Source: Fasciola hepatica
Lineage: Eukaryota; Platyhelminthes; Trematoda; Plagiorchiida; Fasciolidae
NCBI GenBank assembly: GCA_948099385.1
Contig: CANUEZ040000068.1
Location: 268,001-332,000 of the forward strand
Length of the DNA stretch: 64,000 bases
Reading direction: 5' to 3'
In this document: positions 12,746 to 26,370 of the stretch, piece after piece
Layout of the letters: each line of letters starts with the position of its first letter
How positions within the stretch are numbered: the first letter of the stretch is position 1
Notes under the pieces: generated by a model
Seen by the model: the letters and a program-made list of their open reading frames with translations, nothing else
Database searches by the model: none
What the model was told of the DNA's origin: nothing
Position numbers and translations under genes: made by a program

Positions 12746-15700
12746 AGCGCATACAAATGGAATGAAATCTTTAGGACGGCCAATGAAGGCAACACGTATC
12801 CAATCCATTTATATAGAATTATTGGAAACCGAAAAATGAGTCCAACAGCTTCATTTCTACCTAAAGCATTTTGTTGTGTGTATTTCAGATGATTTTTCTG
12901 CGTCGTTTGCAAGTGGAGCATATAAGTTTACTTTGGTTGGTTTTGCTTCGATATCCGATGCATCAGTTTATCTTCACGGATTTCTTCTGCAAAATCTCAA
13001 GGAAGTCTCACTTCGGAAATTAACCTATGTATAAGGTTGATCTACTCCTACTTATCCCTACTTATTTATCTAATCACTTTAACAGTTCGACTTTCGTGAA
13101 GTGTTCCCTTGATTTTCTAACGTTGTGTACACACAGCGAATGACAGGGGAAGGCTGAAAGGCATTCGATAAAAACGTGCTTTAATACGATACAGCCACTT
13201 ATTTTCTGACTAATTTTTCTTCGTTGAAATTGTTTGAAAATTCCGAGAACGATTTCACATGTGCTCGATATTCCACCACCACTATTATCTCACAATGCAT
13301 CAAGAATTCGCATTGGACCTCTGCACAGAACACTATTCTGCCGACCGAAGATAATTCACTGAAACCAGATAATGCGTATAATTCATGCGTTTTATGAACT
13401 GATTTCCCTACAGTCACATTTCATGAATGAATTTATTGAAGCTGCTACTGCTGGACGCTATTTGATGCTTCAGTGGTACTCCGGTACTTATTTGAACTTC
13501 ATACGCTGTGATGTATAGGCGGAAATGTGCAGACGTATATTTTACTATACAACTTATCATTTAACAAAATTGAATTAAAAATTTGTAATAATATCTCGTT
13601 TTTTCGATAGCTGGCCGTGATAACCAACCTCTAACACATACTTATTCATATTTTCACTCGTGGGTTCCAAAATGCCTGACAGGAATAGTCTCCTAATGAT
13701 AATGCTTGAACTGCAAATCACAAAACGTATCTAACAGGGTTAATGGAAGACTCTGAAGCGTTCATAAAATACTTTAGGCTTACCGAATAATATTTTGAAG
13801 AACCAAATTCGTGAGTATGTGATTGGCAAAGTCGATGGGAAAGGGCAACGTTCCCCAGCAGCTTTGATTATTTCATGTAATGCGGCTTGCTTCAATTGGA
13901 TCCACCATTTCATTACGTTTTCTTTTATCCGACTAATAATTTTGAGACCAATACTGTTCATTTTCATCCACATCAGGTCATGTATATCATTTTTGGAAAG
14001 CACAGTTATGTAATTGTGACTAGTACTCCTGACTTTCCAAATATTTATATGTATATGTATATATGATAAGCTGTGAGTTCCAGTTTTCGTAGTGCTCACG
14101 AATCACAGAAAACATAATTACCCGTCGTTCTATTATTACTGGAGAAGATAAAGAGCAGTTTCAACTGTACAATGAATGTGAATAATTTCCTTGACCATGT
14201 GTTGATTGTGAAGTACCACTGTTCATTTGTGTCTATCAGCTGCTTCGATTTGTTTTACTTCGAGCAACCTAGTGCTGAATGACATGGCAGTTTGTTTTGC
14301 ACTATGTGAGATTCATTGCACGAGCGAATCATAATTTTTTCATTATACCACCAACTCTGACTACCCATTTACCTTCTCAAATAGAGGTTTGCTGGATTGG
14401 TCTTTTCATTGAACTGAGTGAAAATGCTTTTAAATTATCTTGGCAATTCGGGTAAATGAAAAATGAGACAGACCCACCAAGCTCACTAGAGAGTGGACAC
14501 TGCGGGCGAAGCTCTCAAAAATTCCTACTGATGTGCTCTGCTGCGAATCAGAACGAATTTAAGGGAATACAAAGAGTTTGCAGCGGTACATTTTACGAAG
14601 TCTCAGTGCAAAACAACGAAACGGTGTCTCATAATTTTGAGAAAAGGTGCGGGCTTCGTTGGATGGAGTATTACCCTTCATTCTCCAAGCATGATATAAT
14701 CCACAAACGGCATCTGCGAAAGAGGCCGTCTATCGGAAAACTCTAGTTAGGACAGCAGCAAAACTAATCAAACGTAATAATAATGCTCATGTGCATATCG
14801 GCGGTCCGGTCCACTTGAAGACAGTCATTATCCAGACGAATGGCTGTCGTGTGGTTAAGATGCCATCTTTCACCTTGTTGCTTCTGGGCCCTACGACATA
14901 GATGCTTTTGTTATAATCTGCAAGTGTCCATATTTGCGGTGTGGGCAATCAACTACCTATTTATTTGGTGACTAGGGTATACTTTCCGTCACTGTATTAA
15001 TACATCAATTTTGCCATGCCTGTATGTGTTTGCTAGCACCTTACTTGAGGAATCATCAAACTTGTGTCAAAATAATGTGCAATACTCGACGGTGGTTGAT
15101 CCCAAATTAGTTCGCTGTGGCAGATGCCATGTGTCCCGTATTTCGGATAGGCAGACAATCTGATCCATTTATAAAAGTCCGTCGCCATTAGCCTGCTCCC
15201 GTATATGAGCTGCAAGATAAAACACTGTACTTTATCTTGGTTTGCCTACATACATGTGTTCGAACACCACTGCGGTCAACGATTTTTACCATTTGAATCT
15301 ACCAAATCTATTCTAATCTGACAGACCCAATTTTGCAATTATCAGATACCCGAATAATTCGCACAAATCGATCTGCTAAAGTAAAAGCCATGGTGAGTGG
15401 ACTATGTTCAAAATACATTTTTTATTAAGTAATTGTTACTAACATTTTCCGTTGTTATGAATAAAAAAAGTTAGATTGTTTCCGTGGTAAGTTGTTCTAG
15501 TTGATTGATTTTGCTTCGCTCGATTCAGTGTCTCTCTTTGTCTGTTTTGCAATTGATCTGTCTTTCTGTATTTTCGAATGTTCTGTAAACTGAGAAGAAA
15601 ATTGTACTTGGTTGTGCTCTTAAATTCAGGTTCATTCTTGCTTTGAAATAACAGTTTCTTCGTTTTGAGCAAGCATAGTGGCATAGTGAAAAAAATTGTC

Positions 15701-17516
15701 TTTTTCTCTTTATCTCTATTTTGTTGTTCCACGGAGGTCACTGAAACGAGCGAGGTTGTCTCATGCATTATAAATGTCTAGTTAAGTGAAGTCCAAAAAT
15801 TAGAATAAATGCGGCTTTTACAACCTCTAGCCATTCTGAATTGAGAAAATAAAGCGGTACTTTTTCAAACATTTCTCGAAAGCAAATATAATTTGAATCC
15901 ATCGCGAAGAAAAAGAAAACCTTTAGTTTCTACATTCCACGGGAGTTTCTCCAATTCTGCGTTGTTTCGGTTTTGGTTGGAAGCATTTTCGAGACTTTCG
16001 GTGATTTGAACTTTGTCCTACGCATTGAATCACGCACAGAAATCCCTTTCACTGTTCAATATCACTTCAAAGAACAGTCAAATGCTGTGCATTTTCAAAT
16101 GGCTTATCAACCCTTTGCAAATTCTATGCACTAGAGCTGAATTCAGGCTGTATCTTTCTAGTCAAAAGTGGAATTCACAAAACGGTAGACTGCAAATCTG
16201 GTTGTCGCAAAAAAAGTCAAGAAATGGAATTCGAAGAGGATGAATTTGAAAACGAATAGTATTTGATAAAAAATCTTCAAACTGGGCTCCATTATGTTCC
16301 ATTAACCTATTTTTATGTAGTCCTGAGCCTTAGCCTCGGCTCCATCTTTTAGACAACGTTCATTATTTTATTGCAAATCCTAACACCACAAGTCCCTCCG
16401 AGTGTCCACTCAAGTTTGCTGATCTATTGCAAGACCTCAAAATCTTGTTGTACTGTACAAAACCGTACTGGAAAACTGTTATTCTAATTTTCGCGGGACT
16501 GGCTATTTTCCGAGTGATGTTCACAAAATGCTGGTTCCAGTGACTTAATTGAAAAGTACAAAATGGATTTCAGACAAACTCAAACCATACAACATAAATA
16601 ACGTTTACCAATGTATACTTTCTGTACAAAGAATTTGCCCAAAGTAGTGTCCGCACCCCTTCGAGTTTAAGCAAGAAAATTGTTTCTTGGTCATAACTAA
16701 TTGCGCTGTCAAGGTCACTAGGACCAGTTTCACCCGTCTATCCAAGACATTGACTCATCAATGTGTGTGTGTTGTGGTTAGCATGCAACAATCGCAGTTC
16801 AAGTGCAGTCATCCAAAACGATCAAACATGGTTATCATACCTAGTTAACGTCTTTATTGGAATAAGCATCAGAATGCCTAAAATTGGTTATTATGTGCAA
16901 ATATTAATTGCACCACTGTATTCAGGGTACGGGAGGAAATACAATAACCAGGTTCAACTCGTTGTCAGAATAATGATCTCAACTTTACTGTGTGAACATT
17001 CAGCACCTATAAAAAGCCACATGAACCTTGTTGAGGAAAGTGCGGTTAAGTGGACAGTTCATAAGATGGATTTGATACATTGAACCAGACTATTGCATTT
17101 GATTACATTTCTTGTGTCGGATTTTCACGAAGTCCGTACAACCATACCAACAGTTTTAATGCTCGTCCTGATTTCCCACACTATTGATAACTTTCACTTC
17201 TTATTCTGGTTGCTGCTGAGAAGTAGCAATCGGGACAGCCACAATCCAATAGCCGCTATCGGTTATTCTAACTGAACTGGATTCATTGAAGACTTTCACA
17301 TCCAGAATATACGAGAATGAACCTCAAACGGATTAGCAATAAATGCCGTGTTAGTAAGTGACATGTCCCCGATTAAAAACTACACAATTTGCTATTTGGC
17401 CCGGGTTTTTCGAACAAGGCGCTTCGAAAAAGAACCAACATAGCCAGCTTATTCAAAACGAACGAGTTTATGTTGGTTTAAATTCACTACCGGTTCACTG
17501 AGTTTGCGTGGGTAGC

Positions 17517-17520
<4 letters not shown>

Positions 17521-17551
<31 letters not shown>
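17521..17551. repeat. (TA)15 microsatellite
   Basis: This is a perfect dinucleotide tract of about 30 bp in AT-rich noncoding sequence. No flanking similarity to the hammerhead-bearing repeats is seen. Confidence 0.97.
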
Positions 17552-17553
<2 letters not shown>

Positions 17554-17833
17554 TTAGTGTCGATGATGATGATTAGGAAAAATACTCCGTTTACATTTCA
17601 AGCTTCGTGACATAATTATGATATACCACGCAATCGAGGAATGAAGCATTTTTTATCCAAACCTTTCTATAAAATACGTTGGTTGTTAGCTGCTTTGTGG
17701 ATAGTTCAAACTGTATGACACAGGTTACAAAACGAAAGAACATTCTCCGGAAAGCAAGCCGATTGTGAAAATGTATGGATATGTAATTGATCAGATCAAC
17801 ACAACCACAAAGATTTGCAGGTTCATCATTTGA

Positions 17834-17869
<36 letters not shown>
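17834..17869. repeat. Compound (AT)n(TG)n microsatellite
   Basis: An AT tract passes directly into a TG/GT tract, the usual compound form of an aging AT repeat. Open frames that cross it, reading Ile-Tyr or Cys-Val repeats, are artefacts. Confidence 0.97.
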
Positions 17870-18340
17870 AAAACATCAAGTGAAAAATATTTTCCTAATG
17901 CATGCCGGTACAGGAGAAAAGGGAAATGAATGCCGCGGGGAAATATCTGAACTACCGAACAAAACGAAATAAGTTCCGTCAAATTGGAGAGAGGAACTAT
18001 CCCAGCTGGGAAGCACGTATCAACTAAGCCCAAACAGAAAGCTGTGATAGGCATGACAATATTTGAGTGGAAAAGACCGAAATATTCATCAATCCTTAAA
18101 ATTTATGGTTTACAAAATACACAAAACAGGTGTCCTGATGTGACCCATAGTGGACATGACAGTTTAACTGGGTCATAACATAGTATGATGCTTGGTTATT
18201 CATTGGATTCGGTCAGGACAGAAGTGGCACTAAGGAAAAATTACAGAAACGTTCCTATTCGTCAATCTTATTAGGGATAGGCACATCAGGTAACAGAAAA
18301 TACGTTCTTTAGACGAATCTTGTCACTCACAAATGTATTT

Positions 18341-18814
18341 CTAGCCGATTATATTATCTGCATTTGTCAACGCTTGTAGAGAGAAGACATTTACGTAGAC
18401 ACACCAGTCAGTATACGCAAAAAGGTCCCAAAACTGTGCATCATAAGTGTACTTTTCAACTTGGAAGGAAGCATGTAAACTAAAAGTTAGCATAGCAGTG
18501 AGATACCTAATCGGTCTTCTGGTTGAATTCATATTCGTATCTATAGTAGGTAATATGATAGATACGGTCAACACACCAAACCGAGATGGGCCACTCAGCA
18601 TCATCTTCCACTCGTCAGCAAACCGTTCTAAAGAGGTCAGCCAAATAATCCTTTCCACCGCTGAAGTCATCGTATTCAGGTTGCACAGACCAATCAAGTG
18701 CACGCCAAACGAATCGTTTAGGATACACCAGGTTCTGTGGCCAAAGGTTAACATGATTTTGGGAAAAACGCAGGACTGGTTTATTTGGTAGAAAATCTGA
18801 CCACATAGATGCAA
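18341..18814 (-). CDS. Candidate exon, possible membrane protein, unknown family
   Basis: The 157-codon minus frame is among the three longest in the window and is longer than chance readily gives. It mixes hydrophobic stretches (RFGVLTVSIILPTI; RYLTAMLTFSLHA) with Trp-, Tyr- and Phe-rich parts (YDAQFWDLFAYTDWCVYV), as in a multipass membrane protein. It ends at a TAG just after ADNIIG. A 114-codon plus-strand frame (18447-18791) overlaps it almost completely, so strand is not certain. I favour minus because the frame is longer and a second candidate exon (19390-19809) lies upstream on the same strand. No family is recognised. Confidence 0.3.
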   Translation of the reverse strand: MHLCGQIFYQINQSCVFPKIMLTFGHRTWCILNDSFGVHLIGLCNLNTMTSAVERIIWLTSLERFADEWKMMLSGPSRFGVLTVSIILPTIDTNMNSTRRPIRYLTAMLTFSLHASFQVEKYTYDAQFWDLFAYTDWCVYVNVFSLQALTNADNIIG

Positions 18815-19389
18815 AGAGAAAAAAAATCGCCATTCTAATTTCCGGTTAACGGTTGTTACTCTTGGTCCTAATTTTGAATAACTCTGAGACTTTGCATGTG
18901 TACTGCACTACCCATAATATAAGGAACAAAAAGGCCCATCTGTGTTCGCAAATTTTGTCTTCTAATTATTTCGGTCATTTCAAGACGAGCAAATATTACT
19001 TTAATTCATACTCTGCCATGGTTACGCTAACCGTTGGAATTGAGAGTATGGTTTCTTCCGATGAGTTTGTGTCCTAGTAGCTCGCAAGTGCTTATCATTT
19101 TCCGTAGCCGTGGAAACATTTATTTTACGAGAATAAAGTCTCGACCGTATGTGAGTTTTCACGACGCTTGCATATCTAAAGAATATCTAGAAAGTTCACC
19201 TTCAAATTTCACAGTAGTGCACAAAGCGACTTATTAGCTATACGAAAATAACACAAGCATTGTACAATATATGATAAATGGGAACTGCGAGTGTACATGG
19301 TGCTGGATATGAGATTAGTCACAAGTCAGTATGATGGGTTTTCTAAATCAACCACGAATGAAGTACTTCGTACATCCCTACCAAATGTT

Positions 19390-19809
19390 TCAGCAGTAGT
19401 CTAGGTCACATCCACAGTGAGTAGCCCACATATTATGAATGCTTAACCTTTGTACCACAGTGACATATATAGCAATTTTTTCAACAGTCCTATAAGTTTC
19501 CTCGCGGCATAATCTTTTGTCCTCTCGATGTCTGATCCAGACATATCTGGTTAAGCCGAAATAAAATCTTATCGATGAAACTGGTAGTTGGTTCGATAGC
19601 ACAGGGTGATGGAATGATACTTCTTCTTCATCATCCACGGTAGAAAACAGGAGTAAACCACGATGATTTCTCCCAATGTAATCAAGAAGAGAATGCCACT
19701 CACGCTCATCTACTACGTCTGCTCCATCAACTGAGCTGTTAGCCCAGGCCAAACAGGCGTCGAGCATCCTGAAATCCATCTTACTATCCATTAAAATACA
19801 ACGTGTCAC
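19390..19809 (-). CDS. Candidate exon, weakly like the P5B-ATPase N-terminal region
   Basis: In this 139-codon minus frame the best coding-like part runs from about residue 13 (LDACLAWANSSVDGADVVDE) to about residue 115. A segment reading LPVSSIRFYFGLTRYVWI resembles the conserved patch before the catalytic core of P5B-type cation-transporting ATPases (ATP13A2-5), which has the pattern RFY...RY(V/I)W. An acceptor-like GGATTTCAG precedes the coding-like part, and a possible donor AAAG|GTTAAG lies near 19445. No catalytic P-type ATPase motif (DKTGT, TGD, GDGxND) was found elsewhere in the window. The assignment is a weak lead, not an identification. Confidence 0.25.
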   Translation of the reverse strand: MTRCILMDSKMDFRMLDACLAWANSSVDGADVVDEREWHSLLDYIGRNHRGLLLFSTVDDEEEVSFHHPVLSNQLPVSSIRFYFGLTRYVWIRHREDKRLCREETYRTVEKIAIYVTVVQRLSIHNMWATHCGCDLDYC

Positions 19810-22800
19810 AATGAATTAGCAACTGATTTTGCTAGCTACCGAAGGATTTGCTTAGATGTTAACTGATATCCATCAGTTTATTGCACGGGCTTGTTCGTTT
19901 TGGTAACTGTTTTCGTAGGTGTGAAAAATACAAGAGTTGTGGGATTCTCATGTCCGATAAGTCAACCAAAACATTAGTTTTAGGAAATTTGCATGTTCAC
20001 AGCTGTAAGTATAAAGCTATTTTAGTGAGATTCGTGCATTTTTAAGTGAAAACGTAATGGCACAAACATTCGTTAGAAAAGTGCATTGACCAGAGCAACA
20101 CAGGAAGGTGTGCCCAACTGGAGTTGTGTGAGGTACGGACTATCAAATGACGGATACGCCTCAGGTGGGCCAAGTGGGATATTGTTTGTATGAAGGTAAT
20201 TGTGGTAGTTATACATCATCCAGTGTTCAATATCTCGATTTGTCTTAACCCACACTGATTTATTTCACTTTTAAGACAAAGAGTCCAGCAGTTCAATTGT
20301 GATACCACAAGCCACTTCGTACACCGTGGCTTTCATGGTTTTCACCTAAAAATTTATTATTCGTCATAAACAATTCGGGACCTCTGTCAAAAAGCCAGCA
20401 GGATTACTCCGCAAAACCGGACGATCATGACCTAATACACCACATAGCAACCTGTTTGTGGAGTTTCAACGTCTCAATTTATTTATAGGAAACTTTCTTT
20501 GAAATTCTTTTTCACGGATCAGGATGGTTTGTAATCAAAGTTTCTCTGTAGACAATATAAAACAAATTGCTAGTCAGAATAACTTGCCATCGCAACAAGC
20601 AACCAACTTTATCTACATAAAGATTCTTCAGCTGAACACTCTTCACTAGTGTTTGGAATATATAACCGAACCTAACTGGAAAGTATTCACTCTAGATGCT
20701 TGCATTCCTCTTTGTGCATCGTTTTACGGAAAATATAAAAAATAACATGATTATCCAAGTTGAGTGTGTTCATTTTTCACTACTGCCTATTGCCAAGATA
20801 CATCTATCATCAAATGAAGAGCATACTGTGTCTGAGGAAAACTGAAACGCCTTTTCGGAGACAATCTTGAAAAGAAAAGCCAAACACGCGACATCGTGCG
20901 ATTTATATCTAGGACAGTTTCGCTGCATCTCAAGTTGGTACATACTGCAGAACAAAATATATAAATTAAGTCGAAGGAGGGCAGCTCTTCATGAGTAAAG
21001 GAAAAGAACACGAAAACGAATATAGGCACGCTGCCGACCATTTCTTATTTTGGCACAGCGGAGGTTTACATTGATAAGTGACAATCAGTTGTGCATATTT
21101 GAACAGTCTAATTTTTTTTGTTTGGACAGCTAGAAACAAAATGTTCCAGTCAACTTGATTTTGCTTCATCAGAGGTGGTGAGCTATGGATGATGACAGAG
21201 TCTCGTGGTTTTTGGCGTAATCGTCATGCTTTTGAAGCAACACTGATTGTCTCAGCACACACTCAACCCAGGTCGGGAAATTTTCAGGCACCCGGTTGCA
21301 TGAGCGTCTTTCTGTTCCACCTACGTGGATGACTCCGTATCCAAGTTTTGATATATGTATTAAATCAGAAATACCATGCATAGGCATAGGCTCTCTAACC
21401 AGAATTGTGGGTTTCGTGATTATTGTTGAAGTCCTCCACATAGTAGGTCCGGGCAACAGCGGAACCAAGCAGTCTGTTTTGTGTTTTGTGTTCGTTCCTC
21501 ACTCAAGCAAAGTTGCTTTCCCTGGACTGAATTTGTATTCTTCGTTCTGCTTTATGCACTAATCTGATGTGCAGCGAAATTTTCCTAGACTTATATCGTA
21601 CAATGTTTCAACTTTGGCCCTATTTTCAGTAATATGTGCTTATTTGCTTAAAAGATTCTGAGTACTTTTTCCCATAAAAACATCTACCTGATGCTACCTC
21701 TGGGCTTTATGTACCTCCACGACCCACTAAATAAAGTTCATTTCTCGATGTGCACATTTTATCAATATCGTGCCAGTGTAATGGATGTTAAACGGAACAA
21801 GCTAATATGAACTTGATCTAAAAGCAACACATTCCACGGAAACTAGAGTTTTTACTGTTGAACTACGAGACCATGTTGTATTCCCCAAATACTTTTGTAT
21901 CGTTTTTGCTCCCTCCTGTTGGGTACTCAGCATTATTGCTTTACTAAAAAGAACTGGCAGAATCAGCGACAAAACGAGCTAGAGTGGATTTACTCTCATA
22001 ATCCTGAAATTACTCACAAAAGATTTGATGCTGTAATTCATCAACCGAATTTGAGGTGAATAATTCATGGTCACCACAGAAAATAGCAATAGCTTATGCT
22101 ATACTTCTTGCGTTTTTTTATTATATTAGAGAAAACAAAAAAACGAACAAGTCTACAGTAAGAAAATTGAACGGAGTTAAACTGGTACAATGCCGCTCAT
22201 TTGAAAGTTAATACAGGATCACATTGTTTTGTTCGCGAACTCTAGACTTTTATGCTTGCTTGATTTATGATTACCGAACGCAGAATACCACCAAATGCTG
22301 CACAGCATTCATCGAGTGATATATTTCTTCAGTTCATCATTCGCACTAAGCGACCGTCCTTGTCTTTGGTCCAAAAAGTAACGATCGGACTTACCAACTG
22401 AAAGCAGTGCCAATGATACTTATTATCCACCCCGCCTTCGCAATCCCTGTTCAACATTTCAGTGAGATAAAAGGGAATATGCGGAATATCATCGCTATCG
22501 GAAGCTGCTGATAGTGATAACTTTGGTCATGGAAATATTGTACACAACGAAAAAAAGACAATCAAAATCCAGACTACCCATCCCATTTTTCACTGTGCGT
22601 CAGCATTGCGTCGGCGATGCTTCCAGAAAGAACTAGCTGCAAAATATCATCACGCTGAGGTGGCTGCGTCTCGAAAAAAGATTAAAAGGCAGTGCTCTAC
22701 ATCAGCCCCATAAAAGAGAGTCAGAATCACGGTAATGATATGCATGTGATGGGTTGACGAAAGTTGATGTCATGTTTGTTATTCTTTATGATGTGTTCCC

Positions 22801-23663
22801 TTCAGATTGCCTGAAACGATGATCTAGTTCCCTTCGGTAATCAAAAATATGGCCCGAATATTGGTGGGTAACTAAAAGTTAACAAAAGTCATAGGCTTTG
22901 GCTCCACCTTGTCCGAGGAAATCAATTTGGTTCACTGGAGAAGCAGATCATTTCTGGATAACGTAATTGACAAATGGTTCATGGCTTACAAAACAATCAG
23001 ACATATGCTACTCAGACAATGGTTGTCACTGGTATAATCTCAGCTAGGCACTAGTATTTTTGGAAGGAATGTTACCTCGGGTTTTGACACATCATTTAAA
23101 ACATTCCTTTGTTTATCCTCAGAGACACTGGTAGCAAGTGAGACAGAACCAACCTAGTCCTACCCCGCCGGAGATGACCCAAGCTGGCAAAACCCATCCG
23201 TAGGCCCCAACCGAAAAAAGTATTGCGGTGGGGGACTTACAAAAACATTGTGATAAATGAATTACGTACAGCCAGTCTCTTTTCAGAAATGCGAGCCGAA
23301 TATCTTATTGCGTTCATCTCAAGAACAATTTTTTGCAGCCATAAAAACATCATTTCTAATGAGTTCTGCAATAAACCGTCACGGATCTGCTCTCATACAG
23401 ACATCGGTTATCACTGAGTTTTTCATGCGACAAAAACATTTGTCGTACGAACATATTTGTTGTCCCAGTGGTAGGCATCATTCCTTAACATGCCGGTAGA
23501 AGGTGAATAAACGGATTCTAATAAGAGATCACGTTATTTCGGACTGAATCAGGAGACATGAAGGACATCATTGCATGCTTCATATCATCTCTCATGGTGC
23601 ATAGTTGAAAACATTGTGACGTAGTGTGGCTATTTGGGTGTCTGCTGACATAATTGTTGACAG
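19810..23663. other. No supportable gene
   Basis: AT-rich DNA. The most protein-like frame is 21169-21468 (minus; HISKLGYGVIHVGGTERRSC), which is overlapped by a plus frame of similar length. No domain or decisive splice pair was found. Confidence 0.5.
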
Positions 23664-23778
23664 TAGAAGGGAAGCGTATCGCGTTTACAAGCAAAAAATC
23701 AGTTCGTCGGGATCGGAGAATAAACTGTTTAAATTGCTGAACTTTTTAAACAGCGATAAACCCTCAGAACATGAATTT
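23664..23778 (+). CDS. Candidate internal exon
   Basis: An acceptor (TTGTTGACAG) and a donor (GAATTT|GTGAGTG) bracket 115 bases with one open frame. It reads RREAYRVYKQKISSSG followed by NKLFKLLNFLNSDKPSEHEF, a basic helix, a Ser/Gly turn and a second amphipathic helix. The donor matches the consensus well. It is too short for family recognition. Confidence 0.25.
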
Positions 23779-25067
23779 GTGAGTGTAACTTTCCTTAGGG
23801 AAAACAAGAAATATGGATAAACTTGGATAATTGCAGTTTTTGTTATGTACTGTCTGTTCTCTTGATCCTACATACTCATCAGATTCCAGTTTCATCAGTA
23901 GCAGCAGTTCATAATTTGATTGTGAAGTTGCCTTGAGTAGGTTTTTACACGGTAATCCAAACGTTGATGTATTGCATCTACCAATAAATCTGTGTTAATA
24001 ACATTAAAACTTTCACAGTTATTTGCTCTATGATGCTAGCCGGTGACAGTTGTTCAAAGTTGCAAAAGGTATGGAATAAACTCTCACGAAAATGAATGGT
24101 AACGATTGAATTTGAAAAACTGAATGGAGATCTTCGTCCTATCACTGGCTTTATCTATATTTTTGGTGCCAGTTTCTCGGAGAATCAATTTCAAAACGTG
24201 TAATAATTCTATGACATCAGTTTATTGCATGGTGGATCGGAAGCGCTCAAGGTAAAGTGGACAGGGTCCATGAATGATAAATTCAATTAGAATAAATATG
24301 AGGGAATTAACGATTAAGGCGGAACTGGTCTTTTATTTCTAACTGCGTGCAATCCATTAGGGCATCCATCCAATACAAGCAGCTTTTCTTGTTGCATACA
24401 CTGCTGATCAGCGTCATCGTACACTTCGTGCCAGCAGTATATCTCTCATAAACCACAAACAGGCAACAGCCTAACTCGAGATGAAAATTGCATTCAAACG
24501 ATAAACCCCGTGAATGGAAAGTTTAGCGCTAAAAAGCCGAACTAATTCATTACTGAAACAAAACTGAATTCCAGTGACTTTCGTAGAAAACGAAATCTTC
24601 ATTCCTTTTTCTCGAACTCATAAACATTGATTTAGGCTTGTGTATTAGCAATACATGTCTTGGTCGTTTAAACAGAAAACAGAAAACTTGACTGTTTCAT
24701 CCAGTTGCTTGGATCCTCCTGCCTAATGCTCACTCGGGAATGCTACTTTGTTCATTGAACCTGAAATTGGAAATTAGAGAGCCAAAATCAGTTTACTGAC
24801 GGAGCATTTCAATGGAAAAGCCCGGTTATAAAGGCTTGTAATTTTTTTGTTCGTCAACCTGGATTCGACCTCAAAGAATAACGGAGGATAATCTGAGGGT
24901 CAAATTAGGTCATCGGCAATATGTGAAAAATACACTCCTGCTATTTCAGCTGGGAATAGTCGTTTGTCGGTAAAATGATATATAAACAAATACAAATAAA
25001 ATGACCCCACCCTGAGCGACATTTTTTCATCTGAACGCGTTGGACTCGATGAGTGAATATATGTGGT

Positions 25068-25070
<3 letters not shown>

Positions 25071-25150
<80 letters not shown>
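25071..25150. repeat. (TA)40 microsatellite, 80 bp perfect
   Basis: This is the longest simple repeat in the window and has no interruption. Perfect AT tracts of this length can extrude cruciforms and are often length-polymorphic. The minus-strand frames 24900-25316 and 25027-25227 are open only because the tract reads as Ile-Tyr repeats. Confidence 0.98.
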
Positions 25151-25153
<3 letters not shown>

Positions 25154-25539
25154 ATACGGTCCGATTGTGATCTACAGACGAGGTAAGATTGATGGCACGG
25201 GAGGGGTGACACTTCGATGGCCAGCAATAAGTTAAATGAATGAGAGGCGACACATCGTTCGTGGACGAAATAAGTGTGCTGTATGAACCATCGAAAGGAT
25301 AATGTATCGTAGACACATTTGCAGATGAGGGCCTTTCATCAAAATAAATGACACTATTTTTGTGGTAATGTGGTTTCGCAGAACGTGGTTTAGTGCACGT
25401 TTTATAGCCAGGTACATGTTAACAACCGTTGAGCATTCACTCTGCGTCAATCTGACTTTTGGTAGATTCCCAAAACACGATGAAATTTACTTTTGCAAAT
25501 ATTCCCATAGTTTTCACCGAACGCCTGGAAAATTATTTG

Positions 25540-25870
25540 TTACGACCGTTGAAAATCTTTTCCCGGATGGATGCCTCTAACTTTATATACATAAATGCTA
25601 ATTTCCGCGAATGTGCAGCTCTCACTGTTGTCCAAAAAGGACTTCGAGGCATGATTTCTCTTGGCTCTTTTTTGGTTCTTTGATACTTTGTCCTTCAATA
25701 TGTGAATCTTAATCCAAAACAACTTTAGTCCGGTTACATTGTACGGTGTTGGATGGAAGTGTGGTGCGGCAACAGTGCCCGGAGTAAACATAAATCCCTG
25801 ACTTGTAAATTGAGGGTCATTATATCCAACGAAGGTCTTTACGTACCACAACCACCTTATGATAGTCACA
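25540..25870 (-). CDS. Candidate terminal exon, unknown
   Basis: This is the coding-like part of a 128-codon minus frame. It opens after an AAG near the YNDPQF segment and ends with TAA at 25540. The content is ordinary globular protein texture: GYNDPQFTSQGFMFTPGTV, HFHPTPYNVTGLKLFWIK, then a basic stretch (KNQKRAKRNHASK). The upstream part of the frame contains a strong intron-type donor (ATATAG|GTAAGT near 25.90 kb), which argues that the frame beyond it is not one exon. No family is recognised. Confidence 0.22.
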
Positions 25871-26370
25871 TTTATTTGTTCTCTAAACTTACCTATATCA
25901 GGTTGTTTACTGTGAAAACACATCAAAATGGGGCACTTGTTCTGAAAACGTGTCTAAGCCATATGGCCCACTGATTAAAATAGAAATTTGGAAGCAAACC
26001 ACAGGAGGAATGTCACATCAGCTTCTGCTGAAGCAAATGGCTTTTGAACTATTACTTCATGGGTTTTATCGTCACATTAGTGAAAGAGGTTTGTAAAGAC
26101 TTATTCGGTTCATGTCTGCAGTAACCAAAACTTGGTGTGTGACTACAATCATTTGCCACACCGCAGTGTTACAAAACAATCACCTAAACCAAAATAAATT
26201 ACGATTATATGTGCACGGTTTTCATTTACCTACAGTGTACGTAAAGCTTACAGTTACATGAGAAGGTTTGATGATCAACCAAGTGATCGACTAACAAATT
26301 TAGGAATGAAACAAGTTTCTCATTCTTGAGTGACAAAAACAGAATTAGATGAAATTGCGTTTCGTTCATT

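Larger units (their letters stand above)
12746..18340. other. No supportable gene; two microsatellites
   Basis: AT-rich DNA with chance-length frames on both strands (for example 13740-14099 minus, 15439-15768 minus, 16763-17083 plus), none with a domain or paired splice sites. The microsatellites at 17.5 and 17.8 kb are listed separately. Confidence 0.55.

Noticed and set aside
24900..25316. 138-codon minus frame across the (TA)40 tract
   Set aside because: It is open only because the repeat reads Ile-Tyr. The flanking residues are not protein-like. The same applies to frames over the 17.8, 31.6, 39.2, 39.5 and 59.4 kb tracts.
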